64,000 nt of DNA from Macrotis lagotis. Lineage: Eukaryota; Chordata; Mammalia; Peramelemorphia; Peramelidae. A program made the translations under genes and the position numbers. The stretch is from the NCBI RefSeq assembly GCF_037893015.1, contig NC_133658.1, positions 881,558,893 through 881,622,892 on the forward strand. The letters are read 5' to 3'. Below the pieces are notes generated by a model. It was not told where the DNA came from. It worked only from the letters and a program-made list of their open reading frames with translations, and made no database searches. The first letter of the stretch is position 1. Each line of letters opens with the position of its first letter. Below are positions 33,013-56,720 of this stretch, one piece after another.

Positions 33013-34057
33013 AAAGAAATCTAGCTGGTAAAAACCCAAGATATCCTGCCAGGTTTCATGATCAAATTTACATTCCTTTGGGCAGAACACTTACAAGTAA
33101 GCAGAAGAAAGGAAAGGAAGGAAGGAAAGAAAAAAGGAAAGAAAGATGAAAGATGAAAGAAAGTTGACCCAACTGGACAGTTCCTACTAACATAGGTTGT
33201 TTTTCCTTATTCCTTGAAGACAACCATGACATCAAGGAGGTGATACCATGACATGCAAGTGGGAAAAAAAAGTAAAAAAAAAAATACAAGTTTATATTCT
33301 AAACAGAAGTAAGATCTCCTAGTTGGTAGAGGTCTCACCCCGGATTGAAGAGCATGTTTCTGGAGAACAAATAATCTTGTCAATCAAGTCTAGCCCTTCA
33401 GAACCTGACATCAACAAAAGTTTGGCCTTGATGAGAAAATTGAGGAGAAAAGCCTGGATCTCATTTTCATCATCCGTTATTAGAATAATAATATTATAAT
33501 AATGATTCCTCTCAGCCTGGATAAAATAATGGATGATTGAAAACAAAGCATTTGACAGAAGAGGATTCTATAGGATTGGAATGGTTCACCAAGATATGGA
33601 TATTGGGAAGGGAAAAAGGTGTATCCAGAGCAAGGATGATGTCCTTGCTGGTTGACAGAGTGGAAATGAGAAATGATAAAAATGATGTAGTCAGACAAAG
33701 CGACTTGAGAACTCTTGAACATTGAAGTGGAACAAGATCAAACCTGGGTTCTTTGTGGTGTGTACCTGAGGTGGAGCAGAAGAGGAAGTACATGAGTAAA
33801 CACTATATGAGGGAATGAGAAGTTAGTGGAAACATCTATAGGAATATTTGAAATTCTCTAGAATCCAGGTCACACAGATATTACTTGTGACTCTGAATCA
33901 GTTCATATACAAGTCTCTGAATTCTTCATATTTATCCCTACCTTGGAACAGTAATATTCCATTATATCCATGTACCATGATGGGTTTCTCCATTCCCTAA
34001 TTGATGTCCTCAGTTTTTTTCTTTAAGGATTTTAGATTGTCTTCTTAAAGGGTCCTT
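33013..34057 (-). other. 3' flank of gene A, no other gene seen
   Basis: It holds a GGAA-rich patch (33100-33160), a SINE fragment (about 33185-33265) and an antisense L1 patch at about 33925-34000. No canonical AATAAA is found within about 300 bases downstream of the gene A stop codon; the nearest variant is GATAAA near 33930. Confidence 0.5.
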
Positions 34058-44076
<10,019 letters not shown>

Positions 44077-44124
44077 GGTCCTGGAGCCAGGCAAGAGACA
44101 TATGAGATGAGAGGTCATATCCAT

Positions 44125-45082
44125 ACTGACCCTGATCCTTCTGGGCTATGGACTGAAGAAATATTCATACACTGGGCATGGCCTATGTCTTGGGGTCCTC
44201 TCTCTCTCTTGATGCTATCTCATTTGGTGAGTACATCAGATCCCATAATCATTTTTATGAAAAATATTCCCCAATATTTATTCCAAATTCCAAATCCATC
44301 TTCTAAAGTCTAGTCTCTCATCAATTATTTGAGAGATCCCTTCCTCAAATAACCCATGGGAATCTCAAACTCAACATGTCCAATGGAACTCATCTTCTCC
44401 CCAAACTCATCTCTCTTCTGAACTTCCATATGTCAAGGCCATCTTTATTATTTTAAGCATCCTTATCCTCAATTCTTAGTTCTCCTTCATGCTTTATACC
44501 AAGAACAAAACAAAATAAAACAAAAAACTCCAAATAGGATCATAAAAGAATCACATAGGACTGAACAACAAAAACCTCCCCAGCATCTCTCAAAAAAAAA
44601 AAGAGATTCCAGCTCTCAAAAAGATATGGTTGCCTTTTTTTGACTCACTGGGCCATTACCCTTTCTCACTACAATCTATCAACCAAAAATCATTTTTTTA
44701 AGAACCTACAAAGTGCTAGGAATATGAAAAATGAAAAGGAAATAGTCCTTGTACTGAGGATATGAAGGGGAAGATATGAAAAAATACAATGTAATTTGAA
44801 AGTTGGGGGATTAGCAAAAGCTTCATGTGGAAAATAGCAATTGAACCTTGCTGGATATTAGGGATTTTAAGGGGTGAGTGGGATGAGAGGAATTTCAGGG
44901 ATAGCAACTACCTGTGCAAAGGTTCAAAGGCTGGAGAATAATGTGTGAGGAACAAGAAGACTCTCCGGGCAGTGGAGCCCCACGTTGTAAAAGATTTTAA
45001 AAAAATGTTGGAATACATTTTTAAAATTTAAAATTTATGAATTTAAAAATATGAAAATAAAAAAATCCTAATTTTTACTTAC
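44125..45082 (-). other. Gene A intron 1, old repeats only
   Basis: 44340-44470 resembles L2 ('ctcaaactcaacatgtccaatggaactcatc'). 44700-44960 is a diverged copy of the unnamed dispersed repeat at 20040-20530. The rest is AT-rich with no gene signal. Confidence 0.45.
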
Positions 45083-45400
45083 CGGCTCTATGTTGGTGTT
45101 CCTCTGTGCTCTTCAGAAGAGCTTCTTTCCAGAAACCCTTCTTCAGGGGCTTCAAGATCTCTCTCCCTAGGGTGGAGTTAAGTGCTAAGAGCTCACAAGA
45201 CACCAGACTTCCTCTTACTGAGAGGAAGTTAAGTGGCCAACTTGTTTGTAGACTGGGGGCTTCTGAATGTTCTCTAGACTATGATTACTTGGAGAGGTCC
45301 TGGTGTGGATGGTCAACAGAGAGAGCAGGGAGGAGAGAATGGAAAGCTCTTTTAAGCTTTGGAGATATCCATATAAAGGAAAAGTCTCTGCTCTAGGTTT
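45083..45400 (-). promoter_or_regulatory. Candidate first exon and promoter of gene A
   Basis: A textbook minus-strand donor, GCCG|GTAAGT, ends at 45083, about 1 kb upstream of the gene A F-box exon. The DNA beyond it is not a CpG island and does not resemble exon 1 of genes B and C. It holds a perfect inverted pair of AGAGGAAGT (45207-45215 and 45221-45229), an ETS/PU.1-like site. The exon 5' end is unknown and the exon itself is an inference. Confidence 0.4.
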
Positions 45401-45539
45401 CAAATCCAGGTTGTCTTGCTAAAATTACAAAGGGAAATGTGTAGCTAACATTTATTTAATGCTGTCTATGTGCTACACATTTTGATAACCACTTTATGGT
45501 TATTATCTCATTTGATCCTCACTATGTCCCCAAGAGAAA

Positions 45540-45695
45540 GCTGCTACCATGACCCAATTTTACAGATGAGGAAAGTGAGGCAAACAGGGTTTATATAGGT
45601 CATATAGCTAATAAGTGTCTGAAGACCAGATTTGAACTCAGTTTTCCTGATTCCAGGACCTGGCACTCTATCCACTATGCCACCTAGTTGCCTTC
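45540..45695 (-). repeat. Long-form SINE fragment
   Basis: Antisense 'ttttacagatgaggaaagtgaggcaaacagg', 'gaccagatttgaactcag', 'tatccactatgccacctagttgcc'. Confidence 0.78.
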
Positions 45696-46007
45696 CTAAA
45701 TGACCAAGGAATTGCAGGCCCTAGGTATGCTAAATAGAGAAATGGTCATAAGGTTGAGGCCATTTACTTCCAAATCAAATCCAGGTTATGAGAAATGTTT
45801 AATTTGTTCTTGTATTTAATAACTAATTATTAAGTTAGAAACACAATTTTTCCCATTTTTTTTACCTCATCATCAAGAAATCAATCAATGAGGGAAATCT
45901 TGGGCAAAGTAAAAGGAATTCTCAATGAGTGCATTGTAGCTCATTGTGTTTGATCAGATAGGTCTGGGAAAATGTGTGTCCTCCTGTATGTTAGAAAGAT
46001 GATATGT

Positions 46008-46160
46008 GGGGTGGCTAGGCGGCAGTGAATAGAGCACCGGCCCTGGAGTCAGGAGTACCTGAGTTCAAATCCGGCCTCAGACACTTAATCATTACTCAGC
46101 TGTGTGGCCTTGGGCAAGCCACTTAACCCCATTGCCTTGCAAAAACTAAAAAAAAAAAGT
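46008..46160 (+). repeat. Young short SINE
   Basis: GGGTGGCTAGGCGGCAGTGAATAG to 'attgccttgcaaaaactaaaaaaaaaa'. Confidence 0.9.
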
Positions 46161-49100
46161 TGATATGGAAATTAATAAGTCTCTGTGACCAAGATTTGGG
46201 TGATCTCAGTCCTGTACCCCAGACTCTCACTATAATACAGCCCAACCTCTCCTTGTAATGCTAATTTTTCCCCATTAATTGTTAACCAATCACTGTGAGA
46301 CCATTGCCACAAGGGGTCTTTGGTCTGGGAGAGATTTCAAGGTCCCAAATGATCAACCATCTTTTTATTAATAAATATGCTTGTCTTAGTAATAAATTGA
46401 TTAAATAACCTGGAAACAATATCTCTCAGAACTTTTAAAATTGTCCCAAGATTGACCCTTCATCCATGCCCCCCCCCCAAAACTAAACTGTTCAAACAAC
46501 AGAAAAAGGAAATACCTTCAACCTCAATTTAAAACTTGACCTAGACAAGGTCATCTCTCACCTGCCATCATCTGTGTACAGGATCTTCTGTGGTAGGAGC
46601 ATGGATGGTCACTTTTGGCAAAATGCTTGAGGGGAGAAATCAGGAAGACTCAGGATGCAAAGATGGAAGCCATCATAATGAAATAATGAAGTATATAAAG
46701 AAACTGATGACCTATATTCAAATCCTGGTTCTTCTATTTACTGATTTGGGAGAGAGTGGCTTCAGGGCTACAACGGATAACCTTAAGGTCCCTCCCAGTT
46801 TTAAATCCTGGTTCCTAAGATTCCATGAAAGATTGACCTGCCTCTTAGACTCCTGGCCACATATCAAAACTCCTTGACTAGGCTCCGATGGGACCCTTCT
46901 CATTCTCTACCCATGCAGAGAGGGTTGTATCAGAGGGTAGTATCCTGACACAAATATGAGTTTACACAGTGCTTTGGGATACACATCACAACAAGAACAT
47001 ATAATCCTTTGCCTCAGAAAGTTTTTATCCTCTACAATTCTCCTTTCAGCATCACAACTTTCTCTGTTACAGTTTTGATATATCATGGCTTAGCAAAAGA
47101 AATTAAATGGGAATTTGGGGGGGGGAGTTTTGTGGAAACCAACAGATGATGCAGAACCTCTGCCCAAAGGGTCAAATATTTTTAGGAGGATTTTCTAGAA
47201 TGTCCCTAACCCCAGAGATGTGAAAGGGATAACTGTATTAGTTGTTTAAGATTTCTTTGCCTCAGTCCCACATCTGTAAGATGGGGATGGTAGTACCTTT
47301 ATTACCCATCTCAAAAGGTTGTGGGTTCTGTACAAGTAATGCGCTTTGCAAACATTTTAATTCATTTCTGTTTCTTTGTTTCTGTCTCTATTTATATACT
47401 TATATATGTTTTATATGTGTGAGTGTGTATATAATACCCACACACATACCCAAGAGATCTGAGATTTCATCGATGGAAGTTTTATCCTTGATGGGAACCA
47501 TTCTCTGTGATTCTGTGTCCTGTTGGAGATAACCAGAGGGACCTCCTAGTATGTCAGAGACCCTTCCCCGCTCAGATTCTCATGACCCCTGGTGGATACC
47601 AGTGGTATATACAACCTCTCTGTCTCATCCCTCACACTCACCACAAGACTAGCTTATCATTTCCCTCAAATATTTATGACTTTTTTTGAATACTTGAAAA
47701 GGTGTTGATGTCTACCATCACTCTGGGTAATCCAAATAGTGAAGGAAAGATGAATGATGAGTTGCAGTGGCCTGCAAGAAATTCCTAGCAATGACCTTGG
47801 GATTTCAGAATGATCATGGACAAGGCTACACTTGTGTTTTTTATTTGTTTGTTTGATTTTTACAGAAAATTCAGAGGCATAAAAATGACATTTTTACTCA
47901 GGGCTACAGAGCTAGTCTTACTGACTTCTCCAAATGACTTAGTTAAGGTATAGTTATTTCTTCCACAGTATGGGGGTCAGGAGTATGGCACCCCCTTTAT
48001 CTGGAAAGTCCATATAAAATTTTTTGGCCCCCCTTTCATACTAGAGAAGAAGTCTTCTGGCTTCATGGATTTCCTTTTCTTTTTTCCTTGATATTATACT
48101 TGATTTCCTTGATACTATACATATATTTTATGAATGTTTTAATTTCTAAACTCTTTCTGTGTTATTTGCTGGCTTTGACTTAGAGAAATAACAATAGGTT
48201 GCCATCTGCATTTGTGGAGGGATCACAGATATGGTGCCATATTGGCATTATCCTCTCCCCTCCTCTACTTTGCAGGTGATTCTTTGCCCCCCCCCCCCCC
48301 AATAATTCATCCCCTCTTGTGACCAGATAAGTGGTGAACCTCTGATCTCCATGAGTTTGGCCTTAATAAATAATTAAACTAACATGTGTTACCCTCCAGA
48401 GTTTGTCCTAATAAGAGACAAACAGCCTTAGGTTCCACGTGTTAGCTTACAGAGTTTGGCCTCAAAAAAAACCACAAAGAATTAGTTTAACATAAGCATT
48501 AGATTTCTCACATTGTGCCTGATTGGAAAACCAGACCTAAAATTCTAGGAAATGATAAGTTTGCAGTTCCACTATCAAAAGCTGGGATCTGGTAAGGCTG
48601 CTTCCTTAAAGGAGGGAGTGACCTTTAATTTTATGTCACATTAGCTAGGGCTGAGGGTTTGCTATCAGAAATTCCATTTGGAGGGGTGCTCCCTCCCACC
48701 TCAAGTCCTTTGTGTCTTATCAGTTATGCTAAAGACTAATACAAAACATAGGAATCTTCCCCCTCCAGGATGTTGGTGCCATCCAGTGACCCTTGATACA
48801 ATGAGCAGACTCATATTTGTTATTAAAAGAGAAAAGAAGACAACATTTGTATTTATTTTTAGATGACAAGAGTGGCCCTTAATGGAAGAGGAAATCCTGT
48901 TTAGAACCAAACATTTCTTATACCAGGAGAAAACATCCATAAAATGAGGAGGGAAAAAATGACCTGTTGCTTTCACAAGGTTAGTGGGAGAAGTGGGATT
49001 TGGGTGTCCTTCAAAAGCAAACCTGTGAGATCTGGTGGATGTCTCTAAACCTAGCACATTTGAGGTCCAGGTCCCTCCACCCTCCCAGAACAAGGATGGC

Positions 49101-49434
49101 ATATAATAGGTACTTAATCAGAGTTTATTAAATTAAATTTTAAAAAACTATTAATTATCCACAATGTGTAAAAGGTAGGGAGTGGCATGATGAGGAGAGG
49201 ATACTTGGAAGGAGACCCTGTTGACATGAACCTGATGATCTATGGCCCTGTTGACATATGACTGGGAAAAGGGAGATTATGCTTAAAGAGACTATGATCT
49301 CCATGAGGGGAGGGCCTGTGAGAAGAAAAGACATACAATTAATCAACAAGACTTTATTAAGCACCTACTATATGTAGGTACTCTACTAGATGAAAGGGAA
49401 ACCAGTCAAAATAGTTCCCTTCTATTGGAAATAG

Positions 49435-49435
<1 letters not shown>
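46161..49435. other. Intergenic between genes A and D, no gene seen
   Basis: No exon-like or conserved block is recognised. A MIR-like patch lies at about 47255-47360 ('cctcagtcccacatctgtaagatggggatggtagtacc'). The short open frames look random. Confidence 0.45.

Positions 49436-49478
<43 letters not shown>
49436..49478 (+). repeat. (GA)n microsatellite
   Basis: About 21 GA units. Confidence 0.95.
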
Positions 49479-49480
<2 letters not shown>

Positions 49481-49749
49481 AGAAGAATTTATTAATAGTC
49501 TACTATGATCCCTGAGAATACAAAAAGAAGTCAGAGGATTGGACAAAAGATGGGTGAGACTTAAACAGGTAAAAGTTGGGAGAGAAAATATTCTAATCAT
49601 GTACGACTGTATCAGTCAAGGTCAGGAGGTAGGAAGAACACCCAGTGGAATCTGGTTTGGTTGGAATATCAAGAAAAGCAGGAACTAATATGAAATTGAG
49701 TGAAAAGACACGATTGTAAGGCTGTCCCTCCAGTTTCTGTGCCAGGGAT

Positions 49750-51893
49750 TCTTTTTTTTTTCTGAATAAATTTTCATTTCATTAAATACTTCCCAATTAC
49801 ATGAAAAAATTTTCAATAACATTTTTTAAAATTTTGAGTTCCAAATTCTCTCCCTTCCACACTTTTTAAGAAGGATAGTAATTTGATTTGATATTCATGT
49901 GGAGTCACGCAAAGCACATGTCCCTATTAGCCATCTTTACAAAAGAAACACAGGCAAAAGAACCTAAGAAAAATTATGCCTCATAGTATAAAGGCTGGCA
50001 AATTGCCTTCTGTGGGGGGTGGGGGGAGGAAGGCAAGATTAGGGGAAAAATTGTAAGACTCAAAATAAATAAAATCTTTAAAATGAAAAAAAAGTACTTC
50101 AGGGGCAACTAGGTGGTGAAGTGTATAGAGAGCACTAACCCTGGAGTCAGGAAGACCTGAGTTCAAAGTCAGCCTCAGACACTTAATAATTACCTAGCTG
50201 TGTGACCTTAGGCAAGTCATTTAACCCCATTGCCTTCCCCCCAAAAGCAAAAAAAACAAAGAAACCCCCAAAATATGCTTCAATCTGAAGGTGGATAGCA
50301 TTTTTCATCATAGGCCCTTTGGAACTGTCTTGATCAGAATGGCTAAGTCTTTCATAATTGATCATCCTTAAAATATTGCTGTTAGCATGTACAACACTTT
50401 TCTGGTTCTGCTTGCTTTAGGAATAGTTTCAAACTGTTCTCCAAAATGGTTAGACTAGTTTATAACTTCATCAGCAATGACTTAAAGACTGTTGGTGAAG
50501 CTGTGAACTGATGGAACCATTCTGATCTTTTTTTTTTTTTTAGGTTTTTGCAAGGCAAATGGGGTTAAGTGGCTTGCCCAAGGCCACACAGCTAGGTAAT
50601 TATTAAGTGTCTGAGACCGGATTTGAACCCGGGTACTCCTGACTCCAGGGCCAGTGCTTTGTCCACTGCGCCACCTAGCCACCCCTCGAACCATTCTGGA
50701 AAGCAATTTTGAACTATACCAAAAGGGTAATTAAACTTTATACTAACTAATCCAGTAATAATACTAGATCTGTATCTTAAAGAGATTTTTAAAAAATGGG
50801 AAAGGACCTACTTGTGCAAAAATATTTATAGTTCTTTATGTTATGGCAAAGAATTGGAAATTGAAGGTATATCCATGAATTGAGGAGTGACTGAACAAGT
50901 TTTGGTATATGATTATGATGGAATAAGATGTGCATGGGGGCAGCTAGATAGTGCAGTGGATTAAGCACCAGCCCTGGAGTCAGGAGGATCTGAGTTCAAA
51001 TCCAGCCTCTGACAATTATCCAATTGTGTGACCTTGGGCAAGTCATTTAACCCCATTGCCTTAAAAAAACAAACAAAATAAATAAATCACAAGAAGGATG
51101 ACTTTAGGAAAACCTGGAAAGATTTACATAAACTGATACAGAGTAAAGTGAAAAGAAAAGGAAATTATTGTACACAGTAACTGCAACATTGTAAGAATGA
51201 TCAACTGTAAATGCCTTAAAAAACAGTGATCCAAGACCATTCCAGAGGACTCAGGATAAAAAAAGATATCCACCTCTAATGGAAGAACTGATAGAGTATG
51301 AATATAGATCAAAGAATATTATTTTTAATTTTTACATTATTTTTTCATGTTTTTATTCTTTTGTTCTTTTTTTTTTATTCACAACATGACCAATAAATGT
51401 TATACATGATTGAATATAGATAACTTACATGAAATTGTTTTCTATCTTGAGGAAGGGGGGAGGTAAAAGAGGAAGGGAGAATATTTGGAATTTAACATTT
51501 AAAAAAATGAATGTTAAAATTTGCCTTTACATCTATTTGGAAAAAAATTAACATACTATTAAAATGAAAGAAAAAAAGAGTTGAGGGGTTAAATACCAAA
51601 ATCACAAAACAAAATAAAAACCATTGTATTTATATTCTAATTTTTCCATTTTCTCTTTCATCTGTCAATTTTTTTTCCTGTCATGTTAGCCCATCTGAAA
51701 TGTGTAGGATGGTATTTCAGAGTTGTTTTGATCTGCATTTCTCTAAATAGCAGTGATTAGAACATTTTTTTTCATGGGACTATTGATAGTGCCCATTTGT
51801 TCTTTTTCTTCAGTTGAATTTTTTTAGTTGGGGGGAGGGGCATGCCAGGTTAGAAGTCATAGGAGCAGAGAAGAGAAAGACAGAGAGACAGAG

Positions 51894-51953
<60 letters not shown>

Positions 51954-53445
51954 TGCCCAATTATGTACAGTAGAGTTAATAGAAGTGTATTTCTGGAATG
52001 TAGATTTTGTTCAGAATTCTTTACATCATCAAAATTATATAAATTATATAAAGTGAATTTGCCTAAAATGAGAACTGTCTTTCAGCCTACCCATAATCTC
52101 TCTCCAATTGCTTAGATATCTTTATTTGTGTAAAGTGTTTTGTAATTGAGTTCATATAATACCTGGGTTTGTCTTGACAGGTAGACTACCAAGAATTTTA
52201 TATTATCTGCAGTTATTCATTTTTCTTTCTTCATTTTTTCTCCAATTACATGTAAAAGTAGTTTTAAACATTCATTTTTTGTAAAAGTCTGAGTTGGACA
52301 TTTTTCTCCTATCTCCTTTCCTTCCCTTCTGCCCTGGACAGTAAGCAATCTAATACAGGTTACATATGTATAACTATGTTAAACATATTTCCATGTTAGT
52401 CATGTTGTGAAAGAAAAATTAGAAAAAAGGAAAAAGAAGCATGAGAGAAAAAAATTAAATTAAATTAAAACAAAAAGAAATCATGAGAGAAAAAATAAAA
52501 CTTAAAACATTTTAAAAAATGAAGATAGGATGCTTTGATCTGTATCCAGACTCCATAATTCTTTCTCTGGATGCAAATTGATTTTTTTCATCTCAAGTCT
52601 TTTAGAATTATCTTTGATTATTATAATATTGAGAAGAGCTAAGTTCATCATAGTTGATCATCACATGATGTTCCTGTTAACGTGTACAATTGGTTCTCTT
52701 GGTTCTGCTCACTTCACTCATGAATTCATGCAAGTCTTTCCGAAGTCCACCCACTCATGATTTCTTACATAACATAAACCACAATTCGCTCAGCCATCCC
52801 TATTTGATGGGCATTCTCTCAATTTCTAACTCTTTGTCACAACAAAAAGAGCTGCTATAAATATTTTTTGTACATGTGGATCTTATATTCTTTTTTTTAT
52901 GTTCTCTTTGGGATACAGACCTGGATCAAAGGGTATACACAGTTCAATTTCACTTTGAGCATAGTTCCAAATTGCTTTCCAGAATGGTAGGATCAGTTCA
53001 GATTGTCCCAGTTTTTCTAACATCTCCCTCAAAATTGATCATTTTCCTTTTTTGTCATATTGGTCAATCTGTAAGGTGTGTGGTGGTACCTCAGAGTTGT
53101 TTTAATTGATATTTCTCTAACCAATAATAATTTAGAGTATTTTTTTCATATGACTGTATATAGCTTTAATTTCTTCATCTGAAAACTGTCTGTTTTCTTT
53201 GACCATTTATCAGTTGGGGAATGACTTACATTCTTATAAATTTGTCTAGTTCTCTAAATATTTTAGAAATGAGTTCTTTATCAGAAGTGTTAGTTGTAAA
53301 AATTGTTTGCTAGCTTTCCACATTCCTTCTAATCTTGGTTGCAATGATTTTATTTGTATAAAACCTTTTTTTTTTAATTTATGTAATCAAAATCATACAT
53401 TTTGTATTTTATCTCTTGATCTGTAATTATTTTAGTGAAATCATA
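49750..53445. repeat. Nest of L1 and SINE fragments
   Basis: In order: antisense L1/HAL1 tail (49750-49980), plus L1 tail (49998-50090), SINE + (50103-50260), antisense L1 (50270-50515), SINE - (50530-50690), plus L1 3' end (50690-51575) split by a SINE + (50937-51085), antisense L1 ORF2 (51650-51790), (GA)n (51896-51951), and a long antisense L1 ORF2/3' end (52190-53440). L1 identity rests on 'tggcaaagaattggaaattgaagg', 'agaatggtaggatcagttcag' and similar blocks in order. Confidence 0.75.
51896..51951 (+). repeat. (GA)n microsatellite
   Basis: About 28 perfect GA units. Confidence 0.95.
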
Positions 53446-56320
53446 TTTTTAATTGTTAATTTTATTTTATTTTTCTCCCAGTTACTTGCAAAAACAAGTT
53501 TCAACATTTACTTTTAAAATCTGAGTTCTGAATTCTCTCCCTTTCTCTCACCCCACTCCCCCTCATCAAGAAAGCAAGTTATTTGATAAGTTAAAAATGT
53601 GTAGTCATGAAAAACATTACCACAATAGTAATGTTGCAAAAGTAAACAATCTCCCCCACCAAAGAGAAACCTCAAGAAAAATGAAGTTAAAAATGCATTT
53701 ATTATATTCTGTCTCCTTTCTCCCTATCCTTCCTCAAAAAATGTTTTGTATCTGACTACCTCCATCCTTTCTATCACCTACCCCTCTCCCCCCTTCTCCC
53801 ATCCTCTTCTTCTCCTACTTTCTGCTAGGGTAAGGGATTTCTATGCCCAGTTGAGTATGTAGGTTATTCCCTCTCTGAGCTAATTCCAATGAGAATAAGG
53901 CTCACTCACTCCCCCTCTTCCACTCCACTGCAAAATTATTGTCTTGCCTCTTTTATATGAAATAATTTACCCCATTCTTCCTCCCCCTTTCTCTTTCTCC
54001 CAGAAGATTCTTCACTCATCCATTAGCTCCATCTTTTTAAATAAATTATCCCTTCATATTTAACTCTCACCTGTGCCATGTCTATCAATATATACTCCTT
54101 CTAACTTCCTAATAAATGGGAAAGTTCATACGAGTCATTAATATCTTCTTCCCATGTAGGAATATAAGCAGTTCAATATCATTAAGTCCTTTATGATTTG
54201 CCTTTTATGTTTACCTTTTTATGCTTCAGTTGAGTCTTGTATTTGAAGATCAAATTTTCTGTTCAGCTCTGGTTTTTCATCAGGAAAGTTTGAAAGTTCC
54301 CTATTTCATTGAATATCCATATTTTTCCCTGAAAGAACATGTTCAGTTTTGCTAGGTAGCTTCTTGGTTGTAATCCAAGCTCTATTATCTTCCAGTATAT
54401 CAGATTCCAAGTTTTATGATACCTTAATGTAAATCTTGTGTTATCCTTATTTGATATTTGAATTGTTTCTTTATGGCTGTTTGCAATATTTTCTCTTTGA
54501 CTTGGGAGCTCTGAAATTTGGCTATCAGATTCCTGGTGGTTTTCATTTTGGGATTTCTTTCAGGAGATAATTGGTTGATTCTTTCAATTTCTGTTTTATC
54601 ATGTGCTTCTAGAATATCAGGGAAATTTTCCTTGATAATTTCTTGAAAAATGATGTCTAGGCTTCTTTTTTGATCATGGAGTTTAGGTAACCAATAAAAT
54701 TTTAAATTATCTTTCCTGCTTTGTTAACCCAGTCAGTTATTTTTCTAATGAGATATTTCACATTTTCTTCTAGTTTTTCATTCTTTTGGTTTTGTTTTAT
54801 TGTTTCTTGATTTCTCACAAAGCCATAGGCTTCCCTTTGCTCCATTCTATATTTTAAGGAATTTTTTTTTCAGTAAGTTTTTGTATCTCCTTTTTCATTT
54901 GGTCAGTTCTGCTTTTTAAAGAATTCTTTTCCTCATTGACTTGCTGGACTTTTTTCATTTGGCCAAGTATGGTTTTTTTTTGGCCAGGAAAATGGGGTTA
55001 AGTGGCTTGCCCAAGGCCACACAGCTAGGTAATTATTAAGTGTTTGAGACAGGATTTGAACCCAGGTACTCCTGACTCCAGGGCCGGTGCTTTATCCACT
55101 GCACCACCTAGCCGCCCCCCCAAGTCTGGTTTTTAAGATGTTAATTGCTTCAGTATTTTTTTGAATCTCCATCACTAACTGCTATCTTAGTTTTTATGAT
55201 TTTCCTGCATCACTCTCACTTTTCTCCCTGCTTTTTCCTCTACCTCCATTACTTGAGTTTTCAAAATCCTCTTTGAATTATTCCATGGTCTCAGAGCAAC
55301 TGCTATTTTGGAGTCTTTGTATGCAGAACTTTGACTTTGTTATCTTTTTTTTTTTAATTCTGCCATATGACCAAAGTAGCTATGGTCTATGGTTGGATTT
55401 TTTTTTCTTCTTTGTTGCTCATTTTCCCAGTCTATGACTTGATTTTAAATCTTTGTTAAAGTGCTCTGCTTTCAGGGTGAAGAATAAAACTGTCTTAAGC
55501 TTTTGAGGAATTTTGTAGTTGTTTTCTGAGCTACTTCTAGGGACGTACAAGTTTTCGATTCTTGGATTTTGTAGCTGTTTTCAGAGATAATTCTAAGGAC
55601 TTGCAAGTTTTCGATTCTTCCAAGGTCTCATAATCTAAAGACTCTCTGGTCTGTGTGCTCTGATCTGTAGGTGATCACAAGCACTCTTTTCTGCTCTGGA
55701 ACTGTGAGGAGAATTCCTGCTTTGCTATGGCAGTAAGCTTTGTTTTGTTTCTGCTCTTCTTCCTGCGACTGGGGTCCCAGACTGCAACCCAGGTCTGAGT
55801 ATGGGCAAAGTAACAAAGTCCTGCTTCTGTGATAGCAGGGAGACTCTACAATTTCCATTCAACTCCCTTACCATCCATGGATGAGAGCTCCAGAAGCTAC
55901 TGTTGCTGTTGATTCAGTAGGACGGCTGGGCTCAGGTTTCTGTTGCTGAGATTGGTACTGAACTCTGCTTCAATCTCACCCTGTTGTGGCAGAGTTTTCC
56001 TGCTAACCTTCTAGGTTGTCCTTGGCAATATCTGAACTGAGAGTTCTGGAAACCACTACCTCTTCCACTGCTTCACTTGCCCTGCAGTCTGTGTCTCAAT
56101 GGCACAGCCTAGACTACACTGTGGCACCTTTTAAAAAAAAAGTCCCAGTGCCCTTCCTGCCAATCTTATAAATTATATTAGACTGGAAAATTGTTTCACT
56201 CAATCTTTGTGGGTTCTGCCACTCTAGAATTTTCTTAGCATCATTATTTAAAGGCATTTGGAGTGGTTTGAGGCAAATTCCATGCCTTTTACTCCACCAT
56301 TTTAGCTCATTCAAATCTGC
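53446..56320 (-). mobile_element. HAL1-like (ORF1-only LINE) element, antisense, old
   Basis: The 5' end is at 56320 (minus strand AAAATGGTGGAGTAAAAGGC, an L1-type start). A long 5' UTR with a 56-base tandem duplication (55509-55620) is followed by a decayed ORF1 region (about 54900 down to 54200) and then directly by the same non-ORF2 tail found after ORF1 in the 59202-62373 element. No ORF2/reverse transcriptase region is present. A SINE (54970-55120, minus) interrupts it, flanked by CCAAGTATGGTTTTT and CCAAGTCTGGTTTTT. ORF1 carries many stops. Confidence 0.65.
54970..55120 (-). repeat. Young short SINE inside HAL1
   Basis: Antisense copy ending CACCTAGCCGCCCCCC with a near-perfect 15-base flanking duplication. 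Confidence 0.9.
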
Positions 56321-56324
56321 AGTT

Positions 56325-56720
56325 ATTTTAAATGGAATTTCTTTTTCTATCTCTTGCTGCTGGGTTTTGGTGGTGATATATAGAAATACTATTGATTTAT
56401 ATTAATTTGTTTTATATACATCTTTGGTAAAGATGAATATTTGTTTCAATAAGCTTTTTTAGTTAATCCTCTAGAGTTCTCTAAGTATCTGCAGAGATTG
56501 ATAGTTTTGTTTTCCTCACTGCTGATTTTAATTCCTTTAATTTTTTTCTTATTTTATTGTTATAGTTAACATTTCAAGGACAATAGTGAATAATGGACAT
56601 CCTTGATTTACCCCTGATCTTACTGGGAAAAGCTTCAGATAATGCTTGCTCTTGGTTTTAGTTAGATACTACTTTTATTTTTAAGAACTTTGCTCAGAAA
56701 TTCTTAATTGGGGATTTATC
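56325..56720 (-). repeat. L1 ORF2 fragment, antisense
   Basis: 'aggacaatagtgaataatggacatccttgattt' and 'gggaaaagcttcagataatgcttgctc' match the antisense of the L1 ORF2 middle region. It abuts the 5' end of the HAL1. Confidence 0.6.
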
